Origin: Clarireedia homoeocarpa
Lineage: Eukaryota; Ascomycota; Leotiomycetes; Helotiales; Rutstroemiaceae
Reading direction: 5' to 3'
Assembly: GCA_001465935.1 (NCBI GenBank)
Contig: LNKV01000033.1
Coordinates: forward strand, 1-64,000
Length of the DNA stretch: 64,000 nt
The translations under genes and the position numbers were made by a program. The stretch's first letter is position 1; each line of letters opens with the position of its first letter. Under the pieces are notes generated by a model that searched no databases, was not told the origin of the DNA, and worked only from the letters and a program-made list of their open reading frames with translations. This document shows, piece by piece, positions 34,838 through 47,000 of the stretch.

Positions 34838-37180
34838 TTAGCATCCTTGAGAAGCAACACTTAGTTCCTTGATTCTCCTCTCCAACTCCGGGACTGCTCT
34901 CAGGTACCCTTCCAACTCTTCTCTCTCATCCTCCAACTTCAATCTCGTCTCCGCATCTAACTTGGTAAAGATATATTTCCCCTGTCCATCAAACTGCAAA
35001 ATCCTACTATGATATTTCCACAAACTTCTCCTATGGCTCACAGTCATGAGAGTAATCCCGAGGCTCTTCGCATGGTCGTACATGATTTTTTCCATCTCCA
35101 ATGTAACACTGCTCGTGCATTCATCAAGAATAGCATATTTGGGACGATTGTAGAAGAGACGAGCCATAGCAACACGTTGTTGTAGACCACCTGATAGCAC
35201 ATCTCTCCATTCAGCTTCGGCATCCCATCCATTAGGGAAGGAGGTCACGAGATGGTCCAGGTCAAGGATTTTAAGAATGGAGAGAAGATCGGCGTCGGTA
35301 ATTCCTTTGCTGCGCATAGTACGGAGAGAGTCAGGGTAGATGATTTGTTGGCGAAGAGAACCGGCCGAGAGATAGGGTCGTTGTGGAACGTAAAATACTT
35401 GAGTAAGTGAAGGCTTGCGGACCGTGCCGCCATAGACTGGCCAAAGCCCGCCGAGAATGCGGAAGAGTGAAGATTTACCACATCCATTAGGTCCAACGAC
35501 TAACACGTGGTCGCCCCGTTTCATTGAGAAAGAGAGAGAACGAACAAGGATGCTACCCCCAGGTGTAATGATAGGTCTACGGCTGTTAGTATAGCAAGAA
35601 ATAGGAATTGTCTCAAACTTACACATCAATGAACTCAATATCATCACTTTCGATGACAGTACCTCTGCCCCTCATTAATTCCAACTGTTCGCCAGCATTA
35701 TCATCGGAAACTAGAGTCTTTTCAAATCTGCCAGCCTTGATCTCGTCCATGACTTCTAGCAAAGTTGCAACTCGTGAAGTGTACCCGGCTAATTCGGTGA
35801 CTTCCTTATATGAGAACATAACCCGACCAAATGCATCCGAGCTAGAAAGTAAAAGTCTTCGGTTTGTGACGAAACTCTCTGTGCGGTCGCCCATGGTGAC
35901 GGCTGTTGCGCCAGGTACTTTGAAGAACACTGGAACACTGCAAAGGATGAGTCCTAAAGCACCCCAGACATATTTTATCACAAAGTCCTATGAATGTTAG
36001 TTTGCTCAGACAATCAAGAGTAGAATAACCTACCTCCATGACTCCATGCGTAAACCTCCTTCTCAGAATGTCTTGAAGTTTGTTAGCCATCATTCCGTGG
36101 AGGAACGGATTTAGAAATACTCACAATTTACATGTTTAATGAGAGTAAAGTATCCCTTGTCGAGCGTATCCTTCTCCGCCTCATGACCATTATAAAGCGC
36201 AACTTCTTCGCTATAGTCTATCAACCTTGAATGTTGAAATCGGAATTCTCCTTCTAATCGCGCCTCATCTGCAACGTATTTGCCGAAGGGAGGTGTCAAT
36301 GCCCGCATGACATTTGCTGATAATTGTACCAAAAGTGACATGAAAAGTAGGCCTTCACCACCAACACTCTTAGACAGGGAATAATTATAAATAGCCATAT
36401 CTAATGCTGGCTTCGCAAGGTTTCCATATAGTTCTGCTAAGCTGTTCGCGAATTTCGAGACGTCCACGGTTATCAATTGATCGGCATTCTTTATTCGATC
36501 GTCGAGCGCAGAGAGGGAGTAGAATGTCATATTCGAAAGATATCTATCGTGAATGTAGTTCGTCAATCTTGCGCGGTATTGAAGAGCGAGTTTGCATTGA
36601 TGATATGAAAGCTATAGATAATTATTAGTGGCTATTTGGCTTGAAGGGAGTGAGCAACACATACCATAGAATTGGTGAAGGTCGCTGGCACCGCAATCAA
36701 CATCCACCAGACAATTCCGATCAGGAAATCCTTCCCTTTTCCTCGAACCAAGCTCGAAACAAGCGCACCATCCATCGCTGCGACCTTCAAACTGATCAAC
36801 GTTCTAATCACCAGGAAAATGCTATGACTGACGAGCAGTCGCATTTCCTTGCTTCTCCAACCTGGAATACATATTCTCAGTAATCGGAACAGGTTCTTGA
36901 AGAACTCTCTATTCAGTTCGACTTTTTTTCTTTGTGGAGCCTGTGAAGCATTGCTGAGAGATGTTGGGCCTTTACGTCGCACTTCAGCTTGTCGGATTGC
37001 CGCGGCTTTCTGCTCGGAGATGGCAGATCGTATGCGGTTGAGCAAGGCGAAGAAAAGCGTAAGGTAAACCGTTCGAGAGATCTTGGTTCGGTGTTTGAGG
37101 TACAGAGAGGTCAGATCAGAGATGATACCCTTGATTGTTCGGTCGTGGGAGAGTAAGTCGAGTTTCGATTGTGCAGCCAT
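34838..37180 (-). CDS. Peroxisomal ABC half-transporter, ABCD (PXA1-like)
   Basis: A half-size transporter of 714 residues that should import long-chain acyl-CoA or fatty acids into peroxisomes for beta-oxidation, normally as a dimer with a second half (Pxa1/Pxa2 in yeast; ALDP in animals). Five minus-strand exons: 37180-36665, 36611-36125, 36071-36034, 35987-35623, 35576-34838; every junction keeps frame, including the 38-nt third exon. The N-terminal half holds the membrane domain (TKISRTVYLTLFFALLNRIR, RYLSNMTFYSL). The nucleotide-binding domain has Walker A GPNGCGKSS (497-505), signature LSGGLQQR (596-603), Walker B YAILDE (617-622) and the H-loop SHR (649-651), with DECTSSVTLE typical of ABCD proteins. 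All catalytic residues are present. Fungal PXA1 orthologues share this layout; the exact paralogue is not proven. Confidence 0.93.
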
Positions 37181-37680
37181 GGCGATTATGGTTTGTAGAC
37201 TGCGGGGATGATGATGCTCACCAGAACTGGTTTCGCAGTATTAATTCCTTCATGAGCAGTGAGAGATTCTCTCAGTCCATCTGAAGAATCGAGCCTCAAC
37301 ATGTGCTTGAGGAATTATTGTTGTTGTGGTTCAAATGCAGATGTTCCATTTCCATTGTTGCATCGAAGACCGTTCATTTGATGGTTCCTCGGCGTATCTT
37401 CACATGCCATGCTAACCATCCGCGGAACCTTGGAGAAGGAAATCTGGGGTAAATCATTTAGCCTTACATAGCGTCCACGTGACAGTTTGTAGTAAACTTG
37501 TAGCAAAATACTCTGAACGTTGCAATTGATTCTCTTAAACTAAATGGATAATAATTTGAAAAGTGTATTCATATGCATGCTACACGTAATGGTTCCAAGT
37601 AATGATTCCAATAAAAGCTGGGTGTGCAGATTAAGAAGACCCCGAATATTTTCCCTCGGCGCTTCCACGATTCGACCGCG

Positions 37681-39166
37681 CTATGATTCCAGTTCCAGGG
37701 CGCGGTCGATGATCTTCCAAATTCTACATCTATTGCGAAAACCGAAAGGAACACCTGTCGACATCACTTCCTCACTACTTATATAGTTATCCATACGGGA
37801 TAACCGGTGCGCAAGTCGTTTCCAATCCCACCTTGTTGATATTCCCGGCTCGAGTTCGCTCGCCACTACCTCCCGCAGTTGTGCATTTTTTGCTGCGCAT
37901 GCTGCAATATCGAGGTCCCAAACATATGGTATAAGGGAGTACTGAATCAATCTTTCGTACCAGAACTGTGGGTCGAGAGGAATCATGGAGGCGAGCTTTC
38001 TGCAAGACAGTCTAAGAGCGAAGATGGATGAAATAGAAAGATAGGAGGCAATTCGTCGTACAATTTCCACCGGGACGTCTTGAAGATATGCCTCGCTTTT
38101 CTGGAGCATAAGGGGCTCTTCCTCGGAAGGAGAACTTGTCCCTTCAGCTATCACTCTAGGCTTAACAGCATAGCTTTGAGTATCTTGAGGCGAAATCGGC
38201 GAGAGAAGGCCAAGAGCAAACGTTGTGAGCGGTGGTACTTGGAGAGGATCGGCGCAAAGCCACTGCAGTCTGTGAGTATTCAACCAGATCAGGCTTTGTC
38301 ATACCTTTTTCACTCACCTCATGGCCATGTGCGCCAACCCAGCCATTGTAGTCTTGGAACTCCCGTGCGCCAAAGAAGTCATGTTCCCACTCAAGTCCAT
38401 AATATCCATAATCTTGCCGTAAACGAGGATTTGAACTTCTCTGTCCCCGAATTTCCATCATCATAGAGTATCTCTTGCAAAGCGCATTCCAGAATGTTTC
38501 CAGAGTGATTGGATTCGCCGACATAGGTGTCTGGGCGTTCTTGAATCGTAGCGCACGATCAACGAGCTCTAGACAGGCGTCGTGAATAGGAAAAAGAACA
38601 TCACCGGTACCATTGGAGTCGGCATGCATGACACGGTAGGTGCGACAATCTAACCCGCAAAAGAAGCCTTCGGTTGTCGTTGTCGCATTTCCCGAAACGA
38701 AGAAGCCTTCGATGCCTGAGTAATTCTCAGGAAGATCACTGATCTCTCTTAGTATCAAATATGAGGGATAATGAGGCAGCCTTACGGATAGTATTCGACA
38801 TCTTCGCAAAAACGCTGAATACACCTCGTTTTTCCTATAAGTCGAAAATTGCTCAGCCACTCAGGGAAGTTAGTACTTGTTCGACTAACTCTTGAACGGG
38901 GTCCATGGCTCTCCAATCCACCACAGCCATGTCGCAATTGCTTTTATACACCAAAATCCGTTCTTAGAATTGCTCGGAGATGGGCATTTGAGTACCATCA
39001 ACCTCACCGCCAGTGACAAGCACTAATCGCAATAACTCACCTCACGACTTCTCTCGTGCAGAGTAGATTCCCAATAGCCCTGAAGAATTTCATCCTCCTC
39101 CACAAACTGGAAACTGTCATCGAGTGGACATCCACACACCGGACAGTAGATACAGGGATCGCCCAT
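37681..39166 (-). CDS. F-box protein
   Basis: A probable SCF ubiquitin-ligase substrate adaptor on the minus strand. Exon 1 (39166-39041) starts MGDPCIYCPVCGCPLDDSF, a Cys-rich head seen in fungal F-box proteins. A following exon ends EWLSNFR...EDVEYYP near 38786; its left boundary could not be resolved, and the intron 38748-38785 is only 38 nt. Next come exon 38747-38318 (SDLPENYSGIEGFFVSG ... YNGWVGAHGHE) and the last exon 38262-37681, which opens WLCADPLQVPPL and carries the F-box (QDVPVEIVRRIASYLSISSI, then FALRLSCRKLASMI). The F-box in the C-terminal part, not the N-terminus, is usual for this fungal group. Exon 2 placement is the weak point. Confidence 0.75.
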
Positions 39167-40019
39167 AATGCCAAGCTACAGGCACTTTTTAGGTAGGTGC
39201 ACATGAAGAATGTTGAGAGAGAAATGTTTTGGTGAGTAATCGCAGTTTGTTATATTTTGAAAGGATCGAAAGGAAGCAATCCTTTATGTTGGACTGAGTT
39301 AATAATCATACCTGTGGATCATAAGATACCCGTTCACTGCCGGAATTAACGTCTTATTTGGGTGTACTGCTGTACCTGTAAGATGTTTATGTCAGCCCTA
39401 ACTGTAACTTAACCTATTTTTGGGCCGCCACCACCCCCCTTTCTCTACGCCCTCGCTTTGCGGCTCTCGCCCCCATCTCATGGAAATTGTATCAGAGTGT
39501 TTCAAGGATGCGCTCTGTGGCCTGGATGGTTCGCTTCGCTTCAAGTAATATCGGACGAATTCCGTCAGCATCTTCAGTCAGCCATCAACCTCGCATCCTG
39601 TCTACCAAGACCCATTGGCTTTCTCAGGAGTACTATGCTAATCTTCACAGCCGAATTTAGCTGTCACAAAGCACATTCTGGTTGCAAGCAAATTGTCGTA
39701 TCCAAAAATGGCAAGGTCCACTACGATACAGCTTTCTGTACAACTCATTTTCTTCTAACAGTAATCCAGTGTTACAATTTCTTCCTTGCCCACGTAACCT
39801 CATCCATCGCTGCTCACCCACAATCACGATTATCTCCCTCCCGATGAACACGAAATCTAGTCTGAGGCTCCTGTTCGAATCCTTAGATATCATGCGTTCT
39901 CGAGTCATTATTTATATGACTTCTTGTGTTTCTCAAAGAATGCTCCAACCCATCCACATTCTTTTCAATTTCCTAGTTCAACCCATTGCAAATTTGCAAT
40001 CATTCACTCTTTTGCCATA
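39167..40019. other. Intergenic region
   Basis: Upstream regions of two divergent genes (F-box to the left, secreted Ser/Thr-rich protein to the right). A C-rich stretch at 39421-39475 is the only marked compositional feature. Confidence 0.5.
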
Positions 40020-42228
40020 ATGGTGCACTTGATCAAGTTCTCGTTGTTGCTTTCCATTCTCTCCACCTACGAGGCCAGTGGTCTCGTTTCCGCTGCTCTC
40101 TCTCCTACACCCACGAATGGTACCCCAGTATCATCCACAAGCCAAATCGGTACAGGCAGTTCTTTAACCTCGACCAGTCTTACTTGTGCGAAGTTCAATG
40201 TTCCCACAGCAGATGATCCCGAGGAAGATGGTACATATGTCGATGGCAACAGCTTGAAAAGACGTTCAGTAGCTGGGCGCATCAAGCTTGAAGCGAGAGC
40301 ACGACCTGGGCCAACTTCTTTCGGAACCTGCAAGGTTCCAGCCGGTTTTGGCAAGCTCACAATCCCTGGTATTCCTACTGTTGACCAAGTCTTCGGCAAA
40401 GAAAACAGTGCCCAGCCTACTGACCTGCCCCTCCTTGCCGGAGTTGCTCGCTACTATGATCGCGACGTTAGTTGTGACGGTACCACCAAGCTGAAGAAGC
40501 GCTCAGCTAGCGAATTAACTGCCGCTGATATCAGTGGTTATAGCATGGACCACGTATGTAAGTAACTTACTCACCCTTGTGCGATACCATTGAGGTCAAA
40601 ACTTAACTAACATAATCCAGGGGAGCTCAAATTCTTGTTGGAGTTTTTCAAGACCATCACGCCCCCAGTCTCAAATGCCGTTTTCACCGATTGCAACAAC
40701 TTCAATGAGGTCTTCTTCCCTAATACTTGCAACAACATCATGCAACAGATTTATGACCAAGTTCCTACAAATACGGATAAAGCTAATCGTAAACAAATCG
40801 AGTTTGCTGCCATGTTGAAGGATTTGAACAACAAGAAGGGAGTGGTAATACTTACAAATTGTGATCTAGTCGAACTACACTAAATCTGTGCAGATTTTCA
40901 AACCAAATGAATTCACCAATACTTTCTGGAGAGGTAAGAATTTGCCCGCTGGCGACATTAATGCCTGGATCGTTGTTCTCCAAGATGTTGGACTCGCAAT
41001 GGAGGTCTGCAAAGACCCAGACGTGGTACCCCTCTTCGACAAAACCAACAGGCGCATGTACGATGTATTGTAAGTCTTTTCTAGATCCACGCTACCCCTT
41101 GAGTTTGCTACTTCATAAATACTTGCCATCATCATCATCATCACCTGTTAGAGGCTTCATGGATGGATGTACAACAGTGTATCACTGAGATAGCGTGCCA
41201 CTAATATTTATCTTGGAATAAACAAGCTAATGAAGAGCAGCAAGGGAATAGACAGCATAATCAACACCAAGAAGATCGACCTAAAGAACAAAAGTTTCAG
41301 CTTCGCTAGTGCCTACCAGAGCTGGATAAACAGCTTCCTTACACAGCAAGCCGGCCAAACGTGGTCATTTGTCAACCAACTAATGACCGATACGCAAACC
41401 ACAATTGACGCTTTACCCGCTGGTGACATAAACAAAGCGCAATACCAGACTTGGCTCGATAACTTCAAGAATGGTGATTTCGGTAAACAGAGTCATTATT
41501 CATTCACGTTCGATACCACCCTAAGCACTGGCTCTACCGGTGGCATCACTTTCGCAAGATCGCTCTTTGCCAGACAGGATTCTTGTGTTCGTCCCAGCAG
41601 TGCATCAGTTCGTCCCAGCAGTGCATCAGTTCGTCCCAGCAGCGCATCAGTCAGAGCCAGTTCGATGACTTCTCGTCCTTTAAGCTCGCATACTGCCATT
41701 TCATCTGGCATGTCTTCTCGCCTTCAGAGTTCTGGCTCTATTACCTCTAGTGGTCTAAGTTCGCGAACTTCATTAATATCCGGTTCGCAAACTTCGGTTC
41801 CCCAGACTTCAGGTGTCTCTTCGGGCGTTGTTTCCAGCTCGTCAACATCGGCTTCTGCTTCGCGCACTTCGGTACCACTGAGCTCACAAACGTCCCTATC
41901 TTCAACATCGCAGGCTTCAGTCACGTCGAGCGCCACTTCAATCTCCTCGCTCACTTCGGTAGTTTCTAGCTCCACACAGTCATCGAGTTCCAGTTCTAGT
42001 TCTAGTTCCAGTTCCAGCTCCAGCTCCAGCTCCATAAAAACAACGGCCATCCTAACCACCTCGGCATCCTCACTTACCACCTCTACATCAACCTCATCGA
42101 CGCCGACGAGCACCACCTCGACCAAGGCCGCGCCTACCACCACTACAACTCCACCAAAAACGACCGTCGCTCCCACGACTACCACAAAGGCTGCTACAAC
42201 CAAGAAGGTTACTACTAAACGCCATTAA
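40020..42228 (+). CDS. Secreted Ser/Thr-rich wall-type protein with dibasic sites
   Basis: Four exons (40020-40557, 40621-40844, 40894-41069, 41238-42228) give 642 residues; the last acceptor could be three bases further on. A signal peptide is present (MVHLIKFSLLLSILSTYEAS). Two Kex2-type dibasic sites follow (SLKRRSVAG and KLKKRSASE), so the precursor may be cleaved. The middle domain (about 180-430) is globular with a few Cys (TDCNNFNEVFFPNTCNNIM, MEVCKDPDVV). The C-terminal about 210 residues are Ser/Thr-rich, with three tandem RPSSASV units (21-bp repeats near 41590-41655), a long serine run, and a Thr/Pro/Lys tail; heavy O-glycosylation is expected. There is no hydrophobic GPI tail. Family unknown. 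Confidence 0.8.
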
Positions 42229-43659
42229 GTTGATGACGCTGAGTGAGGTATGCAAAGAAGAATAGAGGCGATGTAGAGGTGATGAAAGTCGGGTAGGGAT
42301 TTACGATATGGTTTTTGTATTATGAAAGAATAGGGTGCGCAGTTTGAATTTGGATTGGATTGGATTGATGGGTTTGACCGCTGGTTTGTAATTTAAACAC
42401 CTTTTGTGTTGTATTTTTAGGCAATTTTTGAGTCAGTCTCGTGACATTAAAGTCCTGTGATTGTTTAAAGTACTGTGTAGGATCTTAATGTGATATCTAC
42501 CGTGGTAGCGGAGTAGTTCATAGCTGTGTGGCTCGACTTCAAGAGACGTTTATTGGTAGAATAGTTTGCCATTTGCCATTCTCTCTCAATCGATCTCTTT
42601 CTTTAACATACTTCGTAGCAATACTCGACATATATCAACAGTGTCCTTAAAGATATGGGGCAACCAATACGATTTGCAGTTATTAGTGATAATGTGCCGC
42701 CCTTAAGCAGCTTCTGAATACTAGCAGTCTGCTCATCAACTATAGTCCCCATTGCTTGCTGACACAGGTCGTATGACAGGTCTCAGCCGTCCGCTACCTT
42801 TCGGACAATGCCTCAGATAGTGCTTCACTCAAGCCCCTCACAGAATATCAGTCACCAGAAGAAAATTAACAGGTATAGGGAACGATCTCTGTTGTTCTCT
42901 GGCATCCGGTCTTTCTTCTACTTCTATGTCATGAAAGTAGGAGATGACATGGGGGATGGAGGTCGGAGGTCGCTCTGGACGCTAGACCTGAAACAGACTA
43001 ATCTTAACCAAATCTTGGCGTTAGTTTCTTTTGAACTTTAACACACTCGAACGTCAATTGCAACAAACGCGTCACTATTCAAATACGATTGAAGTACAAT
43101 TTATTAATGCGACTGATGTACACCAAGAGACCGACAGTCACAAGTTGCAGATTAACACACAAAGGATCCTTATACTGGGTAGTCAAGTTAATGCGATGTT
43201 ACATATGCCGAGCGGCGCAACCACGCCTGTCGAGTCACAGCCTCATGCAAGCACTGGGCCACAATTGCAATGCCCAACCAGATCTACGACCAAGCATGCA
43301 GGTACCAAGTATGATCTTTGTAGAACAGTGGGCACAAATCTACCGAGTTCGATATTACTCTTTATTCCATCTGTTTCTGCTCAATTCCTTTCTCATATCT
43401 ACAAAATGCTCCATGCTTCTTCTCGGCTTACCTCCAGCATCTGCCCCAAATTTTAAACGGAGACCATATCCACCTGTGATTGATTACTTGTGCCAATTTG
43501 ATTTTATATTGGGAAATTTCAGGCCATTCGGCTGACTCCTCGATTGCCATAAAATATTTTGCTCTCAACTCACTCTTCAGCCTAAGCACCAGCGTTGGGC
43601 GTTTCGCATTGGCACTCCCTCTTACGGATGAACTGGTCCTAGGCTAGTTGGTATGAATA
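42229..43659. other. Intergenic region
   Basis: About 1.4 kb. Two overlapping frames near 42808-43535 lack homology cues, splice logic or codon bias and are not called. The rest shows nothing I can name. Confidence 0.5.
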
Positions 43660-46471
43660 ATGGAGGTTGTTGGGGCTGTAAGCAACATTGCTGGAATTGT
43701 ATCCGTTGGGATACAAGTATGTGAAGGGTTGGTCAATTACTATAATGCTTGGAAAGGTAGCAAGAAGGAGAATGCGGCCATGATACAATCGATCGAGAGT
43801 CTTCTGGATAGTTTGTCTTTGTTGAAACGGGCGTTAGAAAGTCCGACGTTTAACGAGACAATGGCTATCAATATCGAATCCAAGATTGTGGAGTGCGAGG
43901 AGAGCATTAACGAATTGCACGACGAATTGAAGAAGATCATGGTCTGCAAGCCATCGGGAGTGGACCAAGACGATTTGGTGGAAAGGAAGGGCAGTTTGAA
44001 CTCAAGCATCAAGGACAAAATGACTGAGCAGGGTAGACGATTACTTTATCCATTCCGGAAGAGCACCTTGATGAGGCTTCAAGAGAGCATCGAGCACGTG
44101 AGAGCGAATCTTGTACTATCAATGGACACACTGAATTTGCAAGTCACTGCGTATCACGAAGGATCTAATATACTGACTATGAAATAGGTCTACTGTTTCA
44201 AAAACGGCTGAAAAAGTCTTTGATATATCGAAACAGATCACAAACATCAGTGATGGTGTGAATGCTATGATAAATCAACAGATGGACAAGGAGGGCATCA
44301 AAGTGTTGAAATGGCTATCCTCGTTGGATTGCCATTCAAAGCAGCGCGAGATTCTCAGCAGAAGACAGCCAGGTACTGGCGAGTGGCTTTTCGAGAGTCC
44401 GGAATTTCAGAACTGGATCAACGGCGAAGAACGCTTCCTATGGTGCTCAGGTTCACCAGGCGTTGGCAAGACAGTTCTTACATCTGCAATTATTGACTAT
44501 TTGCAAAGAAGATTTCCGTTGCCTGACGTCGCGGTAGCCTTCATATATTGCAACTATGCAGAGAAGAATAGTCTAACAGAGTATATCACAAGCATCATAC
44601 AACAAATTCTGCGTCAGCGATACCTGATTCCGGATTACGTTATGGATCTATACCGCAAGCATAGATCGATGGGAACAGTGCTCAATCGTACAGAGAGCTT
44701 GGACTTACTACGATCATTGGCCTACTCCATCCCGGGACTGTATATCGTTGTCGATGCATTAGATGAATGCCAAGAATCCAAGAAGACTCGAAGTGACCTC
44801 ATCAGAGAACTCAGGAATCTATCACCAAACGCTCGAGTTCTTTGCACTTCACGTCGCCTAGGCGATATTGAGGAGAAATTGATGGATGTTCTACATCTTG
44901 AGATTAAAGCAAGCGATACGGATGTTCGAGCATACCTTGGCGCAAGAGCAGACTCAGAAGAGAACATTGTCAGATTCTGTAAGAAGGACCCGACATTACG
45001 AGCGACTATCATTGAAAGGGTTTCTAAGAAGGCCAATGGAATGTAAGTTCTGCCAAATTGATCGGTCTACGTCGTCTACTAAGTCGTGTATAGGTTCCTT
45101 CTCGCCCATTTGCACATTGAAGCCATTGCATCTGAACTCAAGATAAGTCGAGTACGAAAAGCATTGGTTGATTTGCCAGAAGTCCTCGGGAAAAGCTACG
45201 ACGATGCCTTGAAAAGAATTTCGGAAGGTCAGGATACTAATCGTCGGGATTTGGCCATGAATATTTTGATGTGGTTGTCCTGTGCGAAGCGACCGTTAAC
45301 AGTTCGCGAGCTTCAGCATGCTCTCGCGATAATGGAACTCGATGCTGATCAGAACGAGCTAGACGAGGGCGACTTCTACGAACAGGATCTGCTATTGACA
45401 GTATGTGCTGGTCTTGTCGTGGTTGATACAGAAACGAATATTATTCGACTTTGCCACCTTACAACTCAGGAGTACTTTGAAAAACGACAGACGGAACTCT
45501 TTCCTGGTGCTCAAGTATCCATAGCTCAAGCCTGTATCAGATATCTATCTCTTGATATCTTCAATGAAGTGGAGACGATCGATCGGGCACTGGTCAAGCA
45601 ACGACTGGAAGACAACGCCTTTCTATCCTATGCCAGTCAGTTCTTGGGTGCGCATACCCAAGGAAACGCCGAGACAGAATTAAAAGCGACCATTGTGGAT
45701 TTCCTCGGGAATGAAAAGCTGACTAAGAATGGCTACGCTGCCCACAATTTAGATGCTTCTCTGCGTACTCAATTCCCAGCCATAACTGCAGCGGCAGCGT
45801 TCGGATTACCGGCAATCGTCGATGATATATTGCAGTCTGGAGCGGACATTGAAGCGACTAGCTTTTTCGATATGACATCTTTACTGATGGCGGCAGGACG
45901 TGGTCATGAATCCGTGGTATCAAAGCTGATATCCGCAAGAGCGAACCTACGTGCACAGGATGAGTATGGTCAGAATGCACTTCACAAGGCGGCGGAAGGT
46001 GGTTGTGCTGAGATTGCTAGGCAGCTTATCGATGCTCAGCCTTTACTAATCAATGGTAATCTCTCAGTTCCATGTGCCGAGACACCACTGGATCTGGCCA
46101 TTAGCAATTGTAATGAAGATATCGTGGATATTCTACTACCAGCTGGCACAGACGTGAATACCTGCGACGATTTGGGATTTACTCCATTGGCAGCCGCCTC
46201 TGTGAATAACCTCCCCCAGACAATCGGTCTATTAGTTTCGAAAGGTGCAAACATGGAAACAACAGATCACAACGGACATACACCATTGTCTATCGCTGCT
46301 ACGATGGGTAACACCCAAGCTTTGAAGAAGTTATTAGAAGTCGGAGCAAAGGTTGATTTGAGCAAAGAATATTTACGCACCCCACTTGCTCATGCCGCAG
46401 GCTCAGGGCATAAAGATGCAGTTAACGTACTCCTCAAGTATGGTGCCGATGTCAATATGGTATGGCCTTGA
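43660..46471 (+). CDS. STAND/NLR-like protein: NACHT and ankyrin repeats
   Basis: A signalling NTPase of the type used in fungal non-self recognition. Exon 1 (43660 to 44138 or 44150) encodes an N-terminal helical domain starting MEVVGAVSNIAGIVSVGIQV, resembling the common fungal STAND N-terminal domain. Exon 2 (44188-45042) has the NACHT part: P-loop GSPGVGKT (about 248-255) and Walker B VVDALDECQ. Exon 3 (45094-46471) carries a winged-helix-like region and about six ankyrin repeats (NALHKAAEGG, TPLAAASVN, TPLSIAATMGN, TPLAHAAGSGH). The first intron is ambiguous: a GC-AG intron (GCAAGT, 49 nt) or a GTATCA donor (37 nt), both in frame. The frame ends VNMVWP-stop at 46471, yet further ankyrin sequence continues in the same frame to 46744. 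Confidence 0.85.
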
Positions 46472-46744
46472 AGCGCTGTTCTACACCCCGAAGCTTTGCA
46501 TAGCTTGCTCGAAGCTGGTGCCAGTGTTGACACAAAGAATAAACATGGAGAAACAGCACTGCATAGGGCCGCTGCAGTGGGTCGAGATGATACAGTTCAA
46601 CTGCTTCTTGCTTGGGGTGCGAATGTTCATTTACAGACAAATGAGGGAAAGACCGCGCTGGATCTTGCTAGGATGGAAGAGAATAGAGGACCTCATGTGG
46701 AGGTGATAGTATTGTTGATGGAAGCTACGTTGAGGAAGATGTGA
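46472..46744 (+). pseudogene. Severed C-terminal ankyrin repeats of the STAND gene
   Basis: Directly after the TGA at 46469-46471 the same frame runs on: SAVLHPEALHSLLEAGASVD, GETALHRAAAVGRDD, LLLAWGANVHLQTNEGKTAL, to a stop at 46744. The repeat containing the stop spans only 25 residues rather than 33, so a deletion of about 24 bp and a nonsense codon occurred together, or a non-standard intron is present. No GT-AG intron that keeps the repeat register was found. Confidence 0.6.
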
Positions 46745-47000
46745 TACTATGACATGGCGTTCGGGATCTGAATTATGACAAGGTCAATTCCATGCATATA
46801 TTTAGCAACCTCTATCCTCGTATTAGAGGCTATGGTATCTAATGGGTTTTTGATAATACCAATCGGCGCTTGAGGGTCTACCTAGATTCCTAGAAAATTT
46901 TCACAATGGCACTGAAGCGAGAAAGTAAGTCTTTTCTGATCACAGATAAAATACTTGTGAATCATTTTGAGATATATTTACTTCTCGTGCCCTTCTGTTC

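Noticed and set aside
41724..42203. 159-codon minus-strand frame opposite the Ser/Thr-rich tail.
   Set aside because: Val/Glu-rich shadow of a Ser/Thr-rich codon run on the plus strand.
42808..43535. Three overlapping plus-strand frames between the secreted protein and the STAND gene.
   Set aside because: Frames overlap each other, show no family features and no splice logic; probably chance.
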